The notes under the pieces were generated by a model that ran no database searches, was not told the origin of the DNA, and saw nothing but the letters and a program-made list of their open reading frames with translations. Positions 50,151 through 58,958 of a stretch of DNA of 64,000 bases are shown piece by piece. Numbering within the stretch: the stretch's first letter is position 1; every line of letters begins with the position of its first letter. The translations under genes and the position numbers were made by a program. The stretch is from Arhodomonas sp052060015. Lineage in GTDB: Bacteria > Pseudomonadota > Gammaproteobacteria > Nitrococcales > Nitrococcaceae. The stretch covers positions 186,001 through 250,000 of the forward strand of contig NZ_JBPODZ010000004.1 in assembly GCF_052060015.1 (NCBI RefSeq). The letters are read 5' to 3'.

Positions 50151-50819
50151 GTGGCACTGGTCGAGTTCGACGCCCTGACGATGCGCTACGGGACCGAGGC
50201 CATGCGGCCGGTGCTCGACGGTGTTACCGGCCGTATCATGCCGGGGGAGTTCCTGGTGGTGCTCGGCCGCAGCGGCTCCGGTAAGTCCACCCTGCTCAAC
50301 CTCCTCGCCGGCCTCGACCGGCCCACTTCGGGGAGCGTGCGCTTCGACGGCGAGTCCCTGTTCGAGTTGCCCGATGCGGCGCTGACCCGGCTGCGGCGCC
50401 GGCGGATCGGCATCGTTTTCCAGTCCTACAACCTGGTGCCGACGCTGACGGTCGCGGAGAACCTGCGCCTGCCCCTGGGCCTTAACGGGCTGGAGGAACG
50501 GACGGCGGTGAAGGAATGGCTGGAGCGGGTCGGGCTATCCGGCTACGAGGCGGCCTGGCCCGAGCAGCTCTCCGGCGGCGAGCAGCAACGGGTCGCCGTG
50601 GCCCGGGCACTGATCCATGCCCCGGAGCTGATCCTTGCCGACGAGCCCACCGGGAATCTCGACCTGGACAACGCCCGCCGGGTGGTGGAGTTGCTCGACG
50701 ATCTCTGCCGTGCCGAGGGGCGCACCCTGGTCATGGTCACCCATAGCCGCGAGGTGGCAGGGCGGGCCGACCGGCTGCTCACTATCGAGCGCGGGCGGCT
50801 GGTGGACGTGGCGGGTTGA
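50151..50819 (+). CDS. ABC transporter ATP-binding protein, LolD/MacB type
   Basis: A 222-residue ATPase. Walker A is LGRSGSGKSTLLNLLAGLDRP, the signature is LSGGEQQRVAVARALIHAPE, and Walker B is LILADEPTGNLDLDNARRVVELL, typical of the LolD/MacB group that drives FtsX-like permeases. The GTG at 50151 preceded by GGGAGG is the likely start. It is followed after 2 bp by the permease gene. Confidence 0.9.
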   Translation: MALVEFDALTMRYGTEAMRPVLDGVTGRIMPGEFLVVLGRSGSGKSTLLNLLAGLDRPTSGSVRFDGESLFELPDAALTRLRRRRIGIVFQSYNLVPTLTVAENLRLPLGLNGLEERTAVKEWLERVGLSGYEAAWPEQLSGGEQQRVAVARALIHAPELILADEPTGNLDLDNARRVVELLDDLCRAEGRTLVMVTHSREVAGRADRLLTIERGRLVDVAG

Positions 50820-50821
50820 GC

Positions 50822-53278
50822 ATGCGGTGGTTGCTGCTGGCCGGCCGCCGTGCCCTGTTCCGAGAGCGCCTGCAGCTGGCCCTGGCGTTGACGGGTATCG
50901 CCCTGGGTGTGGCCGTGGTGGTGGCCGTCGACCTCGCCAATCGCGGCGCCCGGGAGGCCATGGCCGAGGCGGTGACCCGGGTCGCCGGGGCCTCCACCCA
51001 TCAGCTCGTGGGTGTCTCCACCGACCTCCCGGAGGCCCTCTACCGGCGCCTGCGCGTCGAGCTGGGGATCGCCGCCGCCATGCCGGTCCTGGAGGGCCGG
51101 GTGAGTCACGGCGGGCGTGGCTACGAGCTCCTGGGGCTGGACCCCCTGGTCTCGGGGCCTTTTCGCACGGGGGTGGAGCTCTCCGCGGACGGCGGGCTGC
51201 CGGCCTCGCTACTCGTGCGTGGCGATCGGGTGGCCGTGAGCGCCGCCACGGCGAGGGAGCTCGGGGTCGGCCGCGGCGATCGACTGGCCCTGGACACGCC
51301 GACGGGGACGGAATCCGTGGAGGTCGCCGCGGTGCTGGACGACCCGCAGCGGCGGCTGGATGGCGTGTTGGTTACCGATATCGCTGCGGCCCAAGAGCTC
51401 CTCGGTAGGGTAGGCGAGCTGGGCCGCATCGAACTCATCCTCGCCGACGACGAGGCCTCCCAGGTGCGTGCGCTGTTGGCGGCGGATCAGCAGCTACTCC
51501 CCGCGGGCCGCCGCCAGGCCGCACTGGCCGGCATGAGCGATGCCTTCCACATCAACCTGCGGGCGCTCTCGCTCCTGGCGCTGGTGGTGGGTCTGTTCTT
51601 GGTGCTCAATACTATGAGCTTCTTGGTGGTGCGGCGCCGCGCCATGCTGGCCACGCTCCGTGCCGTCGGTGCCAGCCGCGGCCAGGTCGTCGTCCAGGTG
51701 TTGGCGGATGCGGCGTTACTCGCGGTGGCCGGGACACTGATCGGCCTGCCCCTGGGCGCCGTCCTCGGTACCGGCTTGAGCAGCCTGGTGGCGGCCACCG
51801 TGGACCAGCTCTATCTCTCCATCGGCGCCGTGGATCCCTGGCAGCCCCTGGCGCTGGTGACGGGGGCGCTGCTCGGGCTCGCGGGCCCGCTGGCTGCGGC
51901 CCTGCCCGCCGCGGTGGAGGCTGCATCGGTACCGCCCCGGGCGGGACTGGCACGGGCGGACCTGGAGGTCCGGGCACGACGCACGGCCCGGCGGATGGCC
52001 GCCGGTGGCCTAGGGCTGCTGGTCGCAGGCGCCCTGCTGATCAGTATCAGTGACGGGCTCGCCGGCGGCTTCGCAGGGCTCTTCGCCGTGATCCTCGGTG
52101 CCGCGCTGCTGGCCCCGCTCTGGGTCCGATGGCTGGCCGCCGCGGGGCGGGGCGGAGGCCTTGGCTGGCGGCTCGCCGTGCGCGGCGCCGCTGCCTCGCT
52201 GAGCCGCACGGGGATCGCGGTCGCCGCCCTTTCCGTGGCGGTGGCCACGGTCATCGGTGTGGCCACCATGATCGCCAGCTTCCGGGCCAGCGTGGTGGAT
52301 TGGCTGGAGGCGAGCCTGCGCTCGGATCTCTACCTCAGCGCCTCGGAGGGGCTCCCGGAGGGGCTTGCGGGCCGGTTGCGGGCGAGACCGGAGGTGGCGC
52401 GGGTGGCCCCCAGCCACTACCGCGAGCTGCCCGTGGAAGACGGTGATCTTCCGTTGCGCGCGGTGGCGGTGAGTGAGCAGGATCGTGGCGCCTATCCCTT
52501 GGTGGAGTCCCTGGACGGCGCCTGGCGGGCGTTCGACACGGAATCCGTGGTCCTGGTCAGTGAGCCGCTGGCGGCGCGCAAGGGCCTGACGCCCGGCGAT
52601 ACATTGACCTTGCCCGCGGCCGAGGGGCCCGCCCATCTCGAGGTGGCGGGGGTCTATCGCGATTACGCGGAGGTTCGGGGCAACGTGTTGATGCGGCTCG
52701 CCCTGTATCGCCGGCTCTGGGATGATCGGCGGACCACGGGTATCGGGGTGGTCGCCGCCCCAGATGTCGAGGCCTCGGCACTGGGGGAGACCCTGCGTGG
52801 CGAGCTGCCGGCCCATGTCTCGGTTACCGACAACCGACAGGTCTATCGCCGTTCCCTGGCAGTATTCGACCAGACCTTCCGGGTCACCGAGGTCCTGCGG
52901 GCATTGGCCGCGGTGGTGGCCTTTGTCGGCGTACTCGGCGCGCTGATGGCCCTGCAGCTCGAGCGCGCCCGGGAGGTGGCGGTGATGCGAGCACTGGGGC
53001 TGACCCGCCGCGGCGTGGCGGTCCAGGTGTTCGGCCAGAGCGGGTTCCTCGGGGCCGCCGCTGGGCTCTGGGCCATGCCCCTCGGTTTGGTCCTCGCCTG
53101 GTTATTGGTAGCGGTGATCAACCAGCGGGCCTTCGGCTGGAGCCTGGACTTCCGCATCGCCCCGGAGGCGCTGCTACAGGGCCTGGCGCTGGCGGTTGTG
53201 GCGGCGCTACTCGCCGCAGCCTGGCCCGCCCGGCGCCTCGCGCTGGCCCAGCCGGCACGGGGGCTGCGCCTGGAATGA
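50822..53278 (+). CDS. FtsX-like ABC permease (duplicated)
   Basis: An 818-residue inner-membrane protein with two FtsX units: one membrane helix, a large periplasmic domain and three helices, then two central helices and a second similar set. LVVLFLVLNTM-like SLLALVVGLFLVLNTMSFLVVRRRAMLATLRAVGASRGQVV and the second MALQLERAREVAVMRALGLTRRGVAVQV are the repeated motifs. Such permeases extract or move lipids and lipoproteins from the membrane. The next gene encodes an AttH-type protein and overlaps by ATGA. Confidence 0.92.
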   Translation: MRWLLLAGRRALFRERLQLALALTGIALGVAVVVAVDLANRGAREAMAEAVTRVAGASTHQLVGVSTDLPEALYRRLRVELGIAAAMPVLEGRVSHGGRGYELLGLDPLVSGPFRTGVELSADGGLPASLLVRGDRVAVSAATARELGVGRGDRLALDTPTGTESVEVAAVLDDPQRRLDGVLVTDIAAAQELLGRVGELGRIELILADDEASQVRALLAADQQLLPAGRRQAALAGMSDAFHINLRALSLLALVVGLFLVLNTMSFLVVRRRAMLATLRAVGASRGQVVVQVLADAALLAVAGTLIGLPLGAVLGTGLSSLVAATVDQLYLSIGAVDPWQPLALVTGALLGLAGPLAAALPAAVEAASVPPRAGLARADLEVRARRTARRMAAGGLGLLVAGALLISISDGLAGGFAGLFAVILGAALLAPLWVRWLAAAGRGGGLGWRLAVRGAAASLSRTGIAVAALSVAVATVIGVATMIASFRASVVDWLEASLRSDLYLSASEGLPEGLAGRLRARPEVARVAPSHYRELPVEDGDLPLRAVAVSEQDRGAYPLVESLDGAWRAFDTESVVLVSEPLAARKGLTPGDTLTLPAAEGPAHLEVAGVYRDYAEVRGNVLMRLALYRRLWDDRRTTGIGVVAAPDVEASALGETLRGELPAHVSVTDNRQVYRRSLAVFDQTFRVTEVLRALAAVVAFVGVLGALMALQLERAREVAVMRALGLTRRGVAVQVFGQSGFLGAAAGLWAMPLGLVLAWLLVAVINQRAFGWSLDFRIAPEALLQGLALAVVAALLAAAWPARRLALAQPARGLRLE

Positions 53279-54483
53279 GTCGAGGAGGTGACGCCTTGCC
53301 AGCGGCGGTCCGCAAGGGGCAATGGCACGTGGGTGCCGCGCTGGTGCTGGTCCTGTTCGCCGGGATGCTGGCGCTCGCCGGGGAATGGCGTGGCCGGTCG
53401 CCGGAGTCCGGCGACGATACCGCCATGGCCCTGTTGCGGGGGGATTCGGCGGGTTTTGCCCGGGTGACGGGAGCGCGGCCGTTCCGCTTCCCCGAGGACC
53501 ACGTCGCCCATCCGGACTACCGCAGCGAGTGGTGGTATTTCACCGGGAACCTGGAGACGGCGAACGGCCGTCTCTTCGGCTTCCAGCTGACCTTCTTCCG
53601 CAGCGCGCTGGCCCCGGACATGCCCGAGCGGGCGTCCCGCCTGGCGAGCCGTCAGGCGTGGATGGGGCATTTCGCCATCACCGACGTCACTGCCGGTTCC
53701 CACCGCTTCGCCGAGCGCTTTCAGCGCGGCGCGGCCGGACTGGCGGGCAGTACCTTGGGGCCGGTGCGGGTGTGGCTGGACGACTGGGTGCTGCGCGCCG
53801 AGCGCCCGGATGGTCTCTTCCCCTTGCGCCTGCGTGCCCGGGAGGGGGATATGGCACTGGATCTGCGCCTGAGCAACGAGCGTCCGCGGGTATTGCAGGG
53901 AGACAGGGGCTATAGCCGCAAGGGCGCCGAGCCGGGCAATGCCTCCCACTACTATTCCTACACCCGGCTGAGCGCGGAAGGCACGGTCACCGACGACGGG
54001 GGCCGGACCCACGAGGTCGCCGGAACCGCCTGGCTGGACCGGGAGTGGAGTACTAGCGCCCTCGGGCCCGAGCAGGCGGGCTGGGACTGGTTCGCCCTGC
54101 AGCTGGACGACGGACGTGACGTCATGGTCTACCGGCTGCGCCGCCATGACGGCGGCACCGATCGCTGGTCGGCGGGTATGGTGGCCGGGGCACAGGGCAA
54201 GCGCCGTCAGCTCGACGCCGACGATTTCCGTGTCACGCCCCTGCGGTGGTGGCGCAGCCCCGACACCGGCGTGCGCTACCCCGTGGCCTGGCGGCTGGTG
54301 GTGCCTGCAAGTGACCTGGCCCTGCGGGCCGAGGCCGTCCTCCCGGCCCAGGAGATGCGCACCGCCTTCCGCTACTGGGAGGGCGCGGTGACGGTCACCG
54401 ACCGGGCGGGCCGGCCCGCCGGTCGCGGCTATCTGGAGATGACGGGGTATTCCCCGTCCTCGCCGCCTCACGCCCCCCGCTGA
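53275..54483 (+). CDS. AttH/CrtC-type lipocalin-like protein
   Basis: A 402-residue protein with one N-terminal membrane anchor (about residues 18-38) and a large beta-rich periplasmic domain. FPEDHVAHPDYRSEWWYFTGNLETANGRLFGFQLTFFRS is the signature of the AttH family, related to carotenoid 1,2-hydratase CrtC. TAWLDREWSTSALGPEQAGWDWFALQLDDGRDVM is the second signature. AttH genes often follow ABC-FtsX pairs; the function is unsettled. It starts in the permease stop. Confidence 0.9.
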   Translation: MSRGGDALPAAVRKGQWHVGAALVLVLFAGMLALAGEWRGRSPESGDDTAMALLRGDSAGFARVTGARPFRFPEDHVAHPDYRSEWWYFTGNLETANGRLFGFQLTFFRSALAPDMPERASRLASRQAWMGHFAITDVTAGSHRFAERFQRGAAGLAGSTLGPVRVWLDDWVLRAERPDGLFPLRLRAREGDMALDLRLSNERPRVLQGDRGYSRKGAEPGNASHYYSYTRLSAEGTVTDDGGRTHEVAGTAWLDREWSTSALGPEQAGWDWFALQLDDGRDVMVYRLRRHDGGTDRWSAGMVAGAQGKRRQLDADDFRVTPLRWWRSPDTGVRYPVAWRLVVPASDLALRAEAVLPAQEMRTAFRYWEGAVTVTDRAGRPAGRGYLEMTGYSPSSPPHAPR

Positions 54484-54552
54484 TCCGTTCCCCAATCCGT
54501 GGCTTCCCTCGGGCGTCCCCCCCCGTGGGTCAGCGATCCGGTGGGGCCCTAC

Positions 54553-54589
54553 TGCGCAAACCCGTTGCCTGCTGCGCCCATTCGTTACC
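54553..54589 (+). promoter_or_regulatory. tandem direct repeats, candidate AraC-family operator before dcaP
   Basis: TGCGCAAACCCGTTGCC (54553-54569) and TGCGCCCATTCGTTACC (54573-54589) agree at 12 of 17 positions and start exactly 20 bp apart, two turns of DNA. This is the usual arrangement of AraC-family half-sites. The same TGCGC-N5-CGTT pattern recurs before dctP at 55908-55944. It lies about 100 bp before the dcaP start. Confidence 0.6.
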
Positions 54590-54690
54590 GCGTCGTGTCT
54601 GCCGATGCCTAGGCTTCGGCGCGCCGGCTGTCCGCATGGACTGAACAACCGGCGCGAGTCGAATCAGCACACCACACGCGGAGGGGAAGA

Positions 54691-55890
54691 ATGGACAACA
54701 ACAGACGCTGGAGGGGGATGTCCGGTTGCATGCTGGCGCTCCTGCTCTTCGCAGGCGCCGAACAGGCGTCAGCGATCGAAGTCGCCGAGGCCGGGCAACC
54801 GGTGGTCACCGGCGAGCCGAGTCGCGTCGGGCCACCCTGGAATCACCGAAGCTCATGGCGGGTCCCGGGGACGGAGACCGACTTCGTCATCGGCGGATAC
54901 CTCAAGTTCGACGCCCTCTACGACACCGACTACGACCTCGGTGACGTAACCAACCCCCTGGCGGTCCGCAGTGAGGCGAACCGCACCGACGGGCGGACCA
55001 CGTTTCATGCCAAGGAGTCGCGGCTCAACGTCCGCACGTCCACGGCCACCGGCGTTGGCCAGCTGAGTACGTACGTGGAGGCGCATTTCCTGCCCGCCGG
55101 CGACTTCTCGCTTCGCCACGCCTACGGCGAGATCGGGCCCTGGCTCGTGGGGCGCTCTTGGAGCAACTTCATGAGCTTCGTCGGTGCGCCGCGCTCGCTC
55201 AAGCTGGGCACCCCGACGGGGCATCCGTTCCGCCGCCAGGCGCAGGCGCGCTACACCGCGGCGCTGGGCGGTGACGGTCGGTTCTCCCTGTCCCTGGAGG
55301 AGCCGACCACCATTGTCGCCAACGCCGCCGCACCGGCGGAGACCCCGATGCCGGATGTCACCGCACGCTACGAGCACGGGCGCTGGTTCGCGCTTGCCGG
55401 TGTCGCGCGCCGACTCGAGACCCGCGACGGTGCGGGCACTGAAGGGGACTCGGTCACCGCCTTTGGTGTGAATTCCCAGCTCGCCCTGCCCCTCGGTGGT
55501 GCCACCCGGCTCAAGGGCATGGCCATGTACGGCGAGGGGCTGGGGGATTACCTGGGCCCGCCGGTGGCCAATCCCGCGGGCATGCCCGATGTCTACCTGG
55601 ATGGTGGCGAGCTGGAGGCCGTCGAGCTTTGGTCGGCGTCGCTGGCCCTCGAGCATCAGTGGTCCAGCAGCTGGACGTCGACCCTCTCTTATACCCGGGC
55701 CTCCCAGGATATCCCGGGCCGTGTCGGTACGTTCGCTGAGGATGTGGACTACGCCTTCGCCGGCCTCTACTGGGATCCCATGCCCCGGCTGACCCTGGGC
55801 GTGGAGTACCAATACACCGAGGTGACGGATAACGACGGGGTGAACCGCGACGCATCACGCGTCCAGAGCTCCGCGATCGTGCAGTTCTGA
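54691..55890 (+). CDS. DcaP-family outer-membrane porin
   Basis: A 399-residue outer-membrane protein with a Sec signal (ending ASA), a short periplasmic extension and a 16-stranded barrel ending in SSAIVQF. VIGGYLKFDALYDTDYDLGD and FHAKESRLNVRTST are typical of the DcaP group, trimeric channels for dicarboxylates and other anions. It precedes a TRAP uptake system and shares repeats with it, so it probably brings the substrate across the outer membrane. GGAGGGG precedes ATG 54691. Confidence 0.9.
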   Translation: MDNNRRWRGMSGCMLALLLFAGAEQASAIEVAEAGQPVVTGEPSRVGPPWNHRSSWRVPGTETDFVIGGYLKFDALYDTDYDLGDVTNPLAVRSEANRTDGRTTFHAKESRLNVRTSTATGVGQLSTYVEAHFLPAGDFSLRHAYGEIGPWLVGRSWSNFMSFVGAPRSLKLGTPTGHPFRRQAQARYTAALGGDGRFSLSLEEPTTIVANAAAPAETPMPDVTARYEHGRWFALAGVARRLETRDGAGTEGDSVTAFGVNSQLALPLGGATRLKGMAMYGEGLGDYLGPPVANPAGMPDVYLDGGELEAVELWSASLALEHQWSSSWTSTLSYTRASQDIPGRVGTFAEDVDYAFAGLYWDPMPRLTLGVEYQYTEVTDNDGVNRDASRVQSSAIVQF

Positions 55891-55907
55891 GTATCGGCCC
55901 GCGCATT

Positions 55908-55944
55908 TGCGCACCGGCGTCAACGGTTGCGCAAATGCGTTATC
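55908..55944 (+). promoter_or_regulatory. tandem repeats and inverted repeat before dctP, candidate AraC-family operator
   Basis: TGCGCA begins at 55908 and again at 55928, 20 bp apart, and TGCGCAAATGCGTTATC (55928-55944) agrees with the first dcaP repeat at 13 of 17 positions. The same bases make a perfect inverted repeat, CGCATTTGCGCA (55902-55913) with TGCGCAAATGCG (55928-55939), which could also act as a hairpin behind dcaP. The two readings are not exclusive. Confidence 0.6.
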
Positions 55945-56023
55945 ACCCGCCACGGAGTCGTGGCTAGGGTTGCGCGGTAGTCACGGGCCACCAACACAAC
56001 CGATATCGAGGAGGAGCGGAGCC

Positions 56024-57052
56024 ATGAACAACGGATACCGCCGACGTATCGCCGCGGCCGGCATCTGTGCCGCGGCCGCGCTCGGGCTTGCCACGCCTGC
56101 CGCGGCCGCCGAGATCACACTCACCTACGCATTCTTCGCCCCCGCAGGCACCTTCCCCGGCAAGCAGATGCAGCACTGGGCGGACGAGCTGAGCGAACGC
56201 ACGAAAGGCCGCGTCGAGGTCCAGACGTTTCCAGGCGGCACCCTGCTCGGTGCCGACGACATGTACGACGGTGTCCGCCAGGGGGTGGTGGATATCGGCC
56301 TCGGGGCACCGACGTATGACCCGGGGCGGTTCCCGCTGACCTACGCCCTGTCGTTGCCCCTTGGCTTCGAGAGTGCGACGGCGGCGAGCAGGACCTACCG
56401 GGACCTGGTCCGTGAGTTCGACCCGGCGGCATACCAGGACTACAAGGTCATTGCCCTGTTCACCAGCGAGCCGAGCCACATCCAGTCGCGGGAACCGGTG
56501 CGTGGCCTCGACGATATCGCGGAGATGAAGCTGCGCGCGGCCGGCGGCGCCGTGGACGCCCTCGACGCCCTGGGCGCGGCCCCCGTGGGGATGCCGATGC
56601 CCGCGGTGCCCGAGGCGGTGCAGACCGGGGTCATCGACGGGGTGCTCTCCTCCCGGGAGATCCTTCGTGACTTCAAGCTGGCCGAGAATCTCGACTACGT
56701 CACCGACTACCCGATGGGGGTGATCACCTTCGCCGCGGTGATGAACAAGGACCGCTGGGATCGCCTGCCCGAGGAGGTGCGCCGGGTGATCGAGGAGCTC
56801 GGTCCGGAGATGGCCGAGTGGACCGGCCGCTACCACGACGCGGATGTCGACGATGTCCTGGCGTGGGCCCGCACCGAGGAAGGCCTGGAGGTGGTCTCGC
56901 TGGATGCCGGCGAGCGCGAGCGCTGGGACCGCCGCCTCGCCCCGCTCGTGGACGCCTGGGAGCGCTCCGCGCGCGACCAGGGGCTGCCGGCGGAGCGCTT
57001 TTTGGAACGCCTCCGGACACTGCGCGAGCGTCATGAAAGCGACGGGGAGTAG
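56024..57052 (+). CDS. dctP: DctP-family TRAP substrate-binding protein
   Basis: A 342-residue periplasmic binding protein with a Sec signal ending AAAA. ITLTYAFFAPAGTFPGKQMQHWADELSERTKGRVEVQTFPGGTLLGADDMYDGVRQGVVDIGL is the N-terminal DctP block, and IAEMKLRAAGGAVDALDALGAAPVGMPMPAVPEAVQTGVIDGV carries the carboxylate-binding Arg (KLRA). The ligand is therefore likely an organic acid. GAGGAG precedes ATG 56024. It is the first of the dctPQM set. Confidence 0.94.
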   Translation: MNNGYRRRIAAAGICAAAALGLATPAAAAEITLTYAFFAPAGTFPGKQMQHWADELSERTKGRVEVQTFPGGTLLGADDMYDGVRQGVVDIGLGAPTYDPGRFPLTYALSLPLGFESATAASRTYRDLVREFDPAAYQDYKVIALFTSEPSHIQSREPVRGLDDIAEMKLRAAGGAVDALDALGAAPVGMPMPAVPEAVQTGVIDGVLSSREILRDFKLAENLDYVTDYPMGVITFAAVMNKDRWDRLPEEVRRVIEELGPEMAEWTGRYHDADVDDVLAWARTEEGLEVVSLDAGERERWDRRLAPLVDAWERSARDQGLPAERFLERLRTLRERHESDGE

Positions 57053-57607
57053 ATGGCTGCTGCCGCGCCCGCGCCCGAGGTACGAGCTATGACCGCGTTG
57101 ATGAACCTGCTCAGCCGAGCCCTAGCGGTGATCGGCGCGACGGCGCTGGCCGGCCTGCTGGGCCTGGCCGTGCTCGATATCCTTCTGCGTGCCGTGGGCT
57201 ACCCGGTCCCCGGTAGCTACGAGATCATCGGCTGGCTCGCCGCGGTGGCGATGGCCGCCGCGGTGGGGCATACCCAGGCCCACCGCGGGCACGTGGCCAT
57301 CGACCTGCTGCTGACCCGGTTGCCGGCGCGGCTCCGCGACGCCCTGGAGGCGATCACGATGCTCCTGTCCATCGCGCTGTTCGCGCTCGCTTCCTGGCAG
57401 CTCTTCCAGCATGGTGTGGCGTTGCAGGCGTCGGGCTCCTCGTCGGGTACCCTCAAGGCACCCGTCTACCCCTGGGTCTATGCCACGGCAACGGGGATGG
57501 CCGCGTTGACCCTGGTGCTGACGCTCCAGCTCGGCGAGCACTTGCGGGGCCTGATTACGCACGCAGCCGTAACTGGCCCCGACCGCCGGGGTGGGGGTGT
57601 GTCATGA
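57053..57607 (+). CDS. dctQ: TRAP transporter small permease
   Basis: A 184-residue protein with four membrane helices. VLDILLRAVGYPVPGSYEIIGWLAAVAMAAAVGHTQAHRGHVAIDLLLTRLP is the DctQ signature. ATG 57053 follows GGGGAG and comes directly after the dctP stop; ATG 57089 is an alternative that starts nearer the first helix. It overlaps dctM (ATGA). Confidence 0.92.
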   Translation: MAAAAPAPEVRAMTALMNLLSRALAVIGATALAGLLGLAVLDILLRAVGYPVPGSYEIIGWLAAVAMAAAVGHTQAHRGHVAIDLLLTRLPARLRDALEAITMLLSIALFALASWQLFQHGVALQASGSSSGTLKAPVYPWVYATATGMAALTLVLTLQLGEHLRGLITHAAVTGPDRRGGGVS

Positions 57608-58905
57608 CGCCAACGGCCATCGGCATCGTTGGATTCGCCGCCATGCTCGCGCTGATGGCGGTGGGCATGCCGGTCGCCTTCACCATGATGCTGGTGGGGG
57701 TGGTTGGCGTCAGCCTGGTCCTCAACCCAGGGGCCGCGCTGCATCTGCTCTCCAGCAACCTCTGGGAGGAACTCTCCTCCTACGGGCTCACCGTGATCCC
57801 GCTGTTCGTCCTCATGGGGCAGCTGGCCTACCGCAGCGGGGTGACCCGGCGGTTGTACCGGGCCGCCTACACCTGGTTCGGGCGGCTGCCCGGCGGCATC
57901 GCCGGCACCACGGTGCTGACCTCGTCGGGGTTCGCGGCGATCTGTGGTTCCAACTCGGCCACCGCCGCCACCATGGGCACCATCGCCCTGCCGGAGATGC
58001 AGCGCTACGGCTATGACCGTGGTCTGAGCACCGGCAGCGTCGCCATCGGCGGGACGCTCGGCGCGATCATCCCGCCGAGCGTGGTGCTCATCGTCATTGC
58101 GGTGCAGACGGAGCAGTCGGTGATCGATCTGTTCCTGGCGAGCTTCGTCCCCAGCGCCTTGCTCGTGGTGCTGCTGCTCGCCACCATCTCGCTGCTGTGC
58201 TGGCGCCGGCCCGCGCTCGGCCCCGCCGGACCCGCCACCGGCATTGCGGAGAAGCTCCGGTCACTGACCGGGGTGACGGAGGCGGTGGTGCTGTTCGCGC
58301 TGGTGGTGGGCGGGCTGTACCTGGGCTGGTTCACGCCCAGCGAGGCGGGGGCGGCCGGCGCCTTCGGCGCCCTTGCCATGGGCTGCTGCGCCGGGCGGCT
58401 GGGCTGGTCGGATCTCAGCCGGGCCATGGTTGAGACCCTGCGCATATCCGCCATGGTGGTGTTTCTGATCACCGGGGCGGTGCTGTTCGGGCGCTTTCTC
58501 ACCATCACGCGACTGCCCTTCGCCCTCGCCGAATGGGCCGCCGCCCTGCCGGTGCCGGCGGTGGTGATCCTGCTCGTGGTGCTGGGCATCTATGCCGTCG
58601 GCGGGGCGCTGATGGATGCGCTGGGGTTCCTGGTGGTCACCCTGCCGATCTTCTTCCCGCTGGCCCAGGCGCTTGGTTTCGACCCCGTGTGGTTCACGGT
58701 CCTGCTCACCCTGGTGACCACCATGGGTGCGGTCACCCCCCCGGTCGGGGTCAACGTCTACATCGTCAGCGGCTTCGCCCCGGACGTGCCCGTGCAGACC
58801 ATCTTCCGCGGGGTGGCCTTGTTCATCATCGCCTACTTGGTCTGTATCGCGGCGGTGATCGTCTATCCCGATCTCGTGCTCGCGTTGCCCCGTGCAGCGT
58901 CCTAG
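57604..58905 (+). CDS. dctM: TRAP transporter large permease
   Basis: A 433-residue permease with about 12 membrane segments. VGMPVAFTMMLVGVVG, SGFAAICGSNSATAATMGTIALPEMQRYGYDRGLSTGSVAIGGTLGAIIPPSVVLIVI and the VTPPVGVNVYIVSG motif are those of DctM. It starts inside the dctQ stop and completes the transporter. The nitrilase-like gene follows 53 bp later. Confidence 0.95.
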   Translation: MTPTAIGIVGFAAMLALMAVGMPVAFTMMLVGVVGVSLVLNPGAALHLLSSNLWEELSSYGLTVIPLFVLMGQLAYRSGVTRRLYRAAYTWFGRLPGGIAGTTVLTSSGFAAICGSNSATAATMGTIALPEMQRYGYDRGLSTGSVAIGGTLGAIIPPSVVLIVIAVQTEQSVIDLFLASFVPSALLVVLLLATISLLCWRRPALGPAGPATGIAEKLRSLTGVTEAVVLFALVVGGLYLGWFTPSEAGAAGAFGALAMGCCAGRLGWSDLSRAMVETLRISAMVVFLITGAVLFGRFLTITRLPFALAEWAAALPVPAVVILLVVLGIYAVGGALMDALGFLVVTLPIFFPLAQALGFDPVWFTVLLTLVTTMGAVTPPVGVNVYIVSGFAPDVPVQTIFRGVALFIIAYLVCIAAVIVYPDLVLALPRAAS

Positions 58906-58958
58906 GCGCGCCGGCCCCCGCGGCGATCCCTGTGGTTTCCCTTCAACGGAGGATTGAG

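Noticed and set aside
52843..54648. A 601-codon minus-strand frame opposite the FtsX and AttH genes
   Set aside because: It is a GC-driven shadow; the plus-strand genes have clear motifs and overlapping starts and stops.
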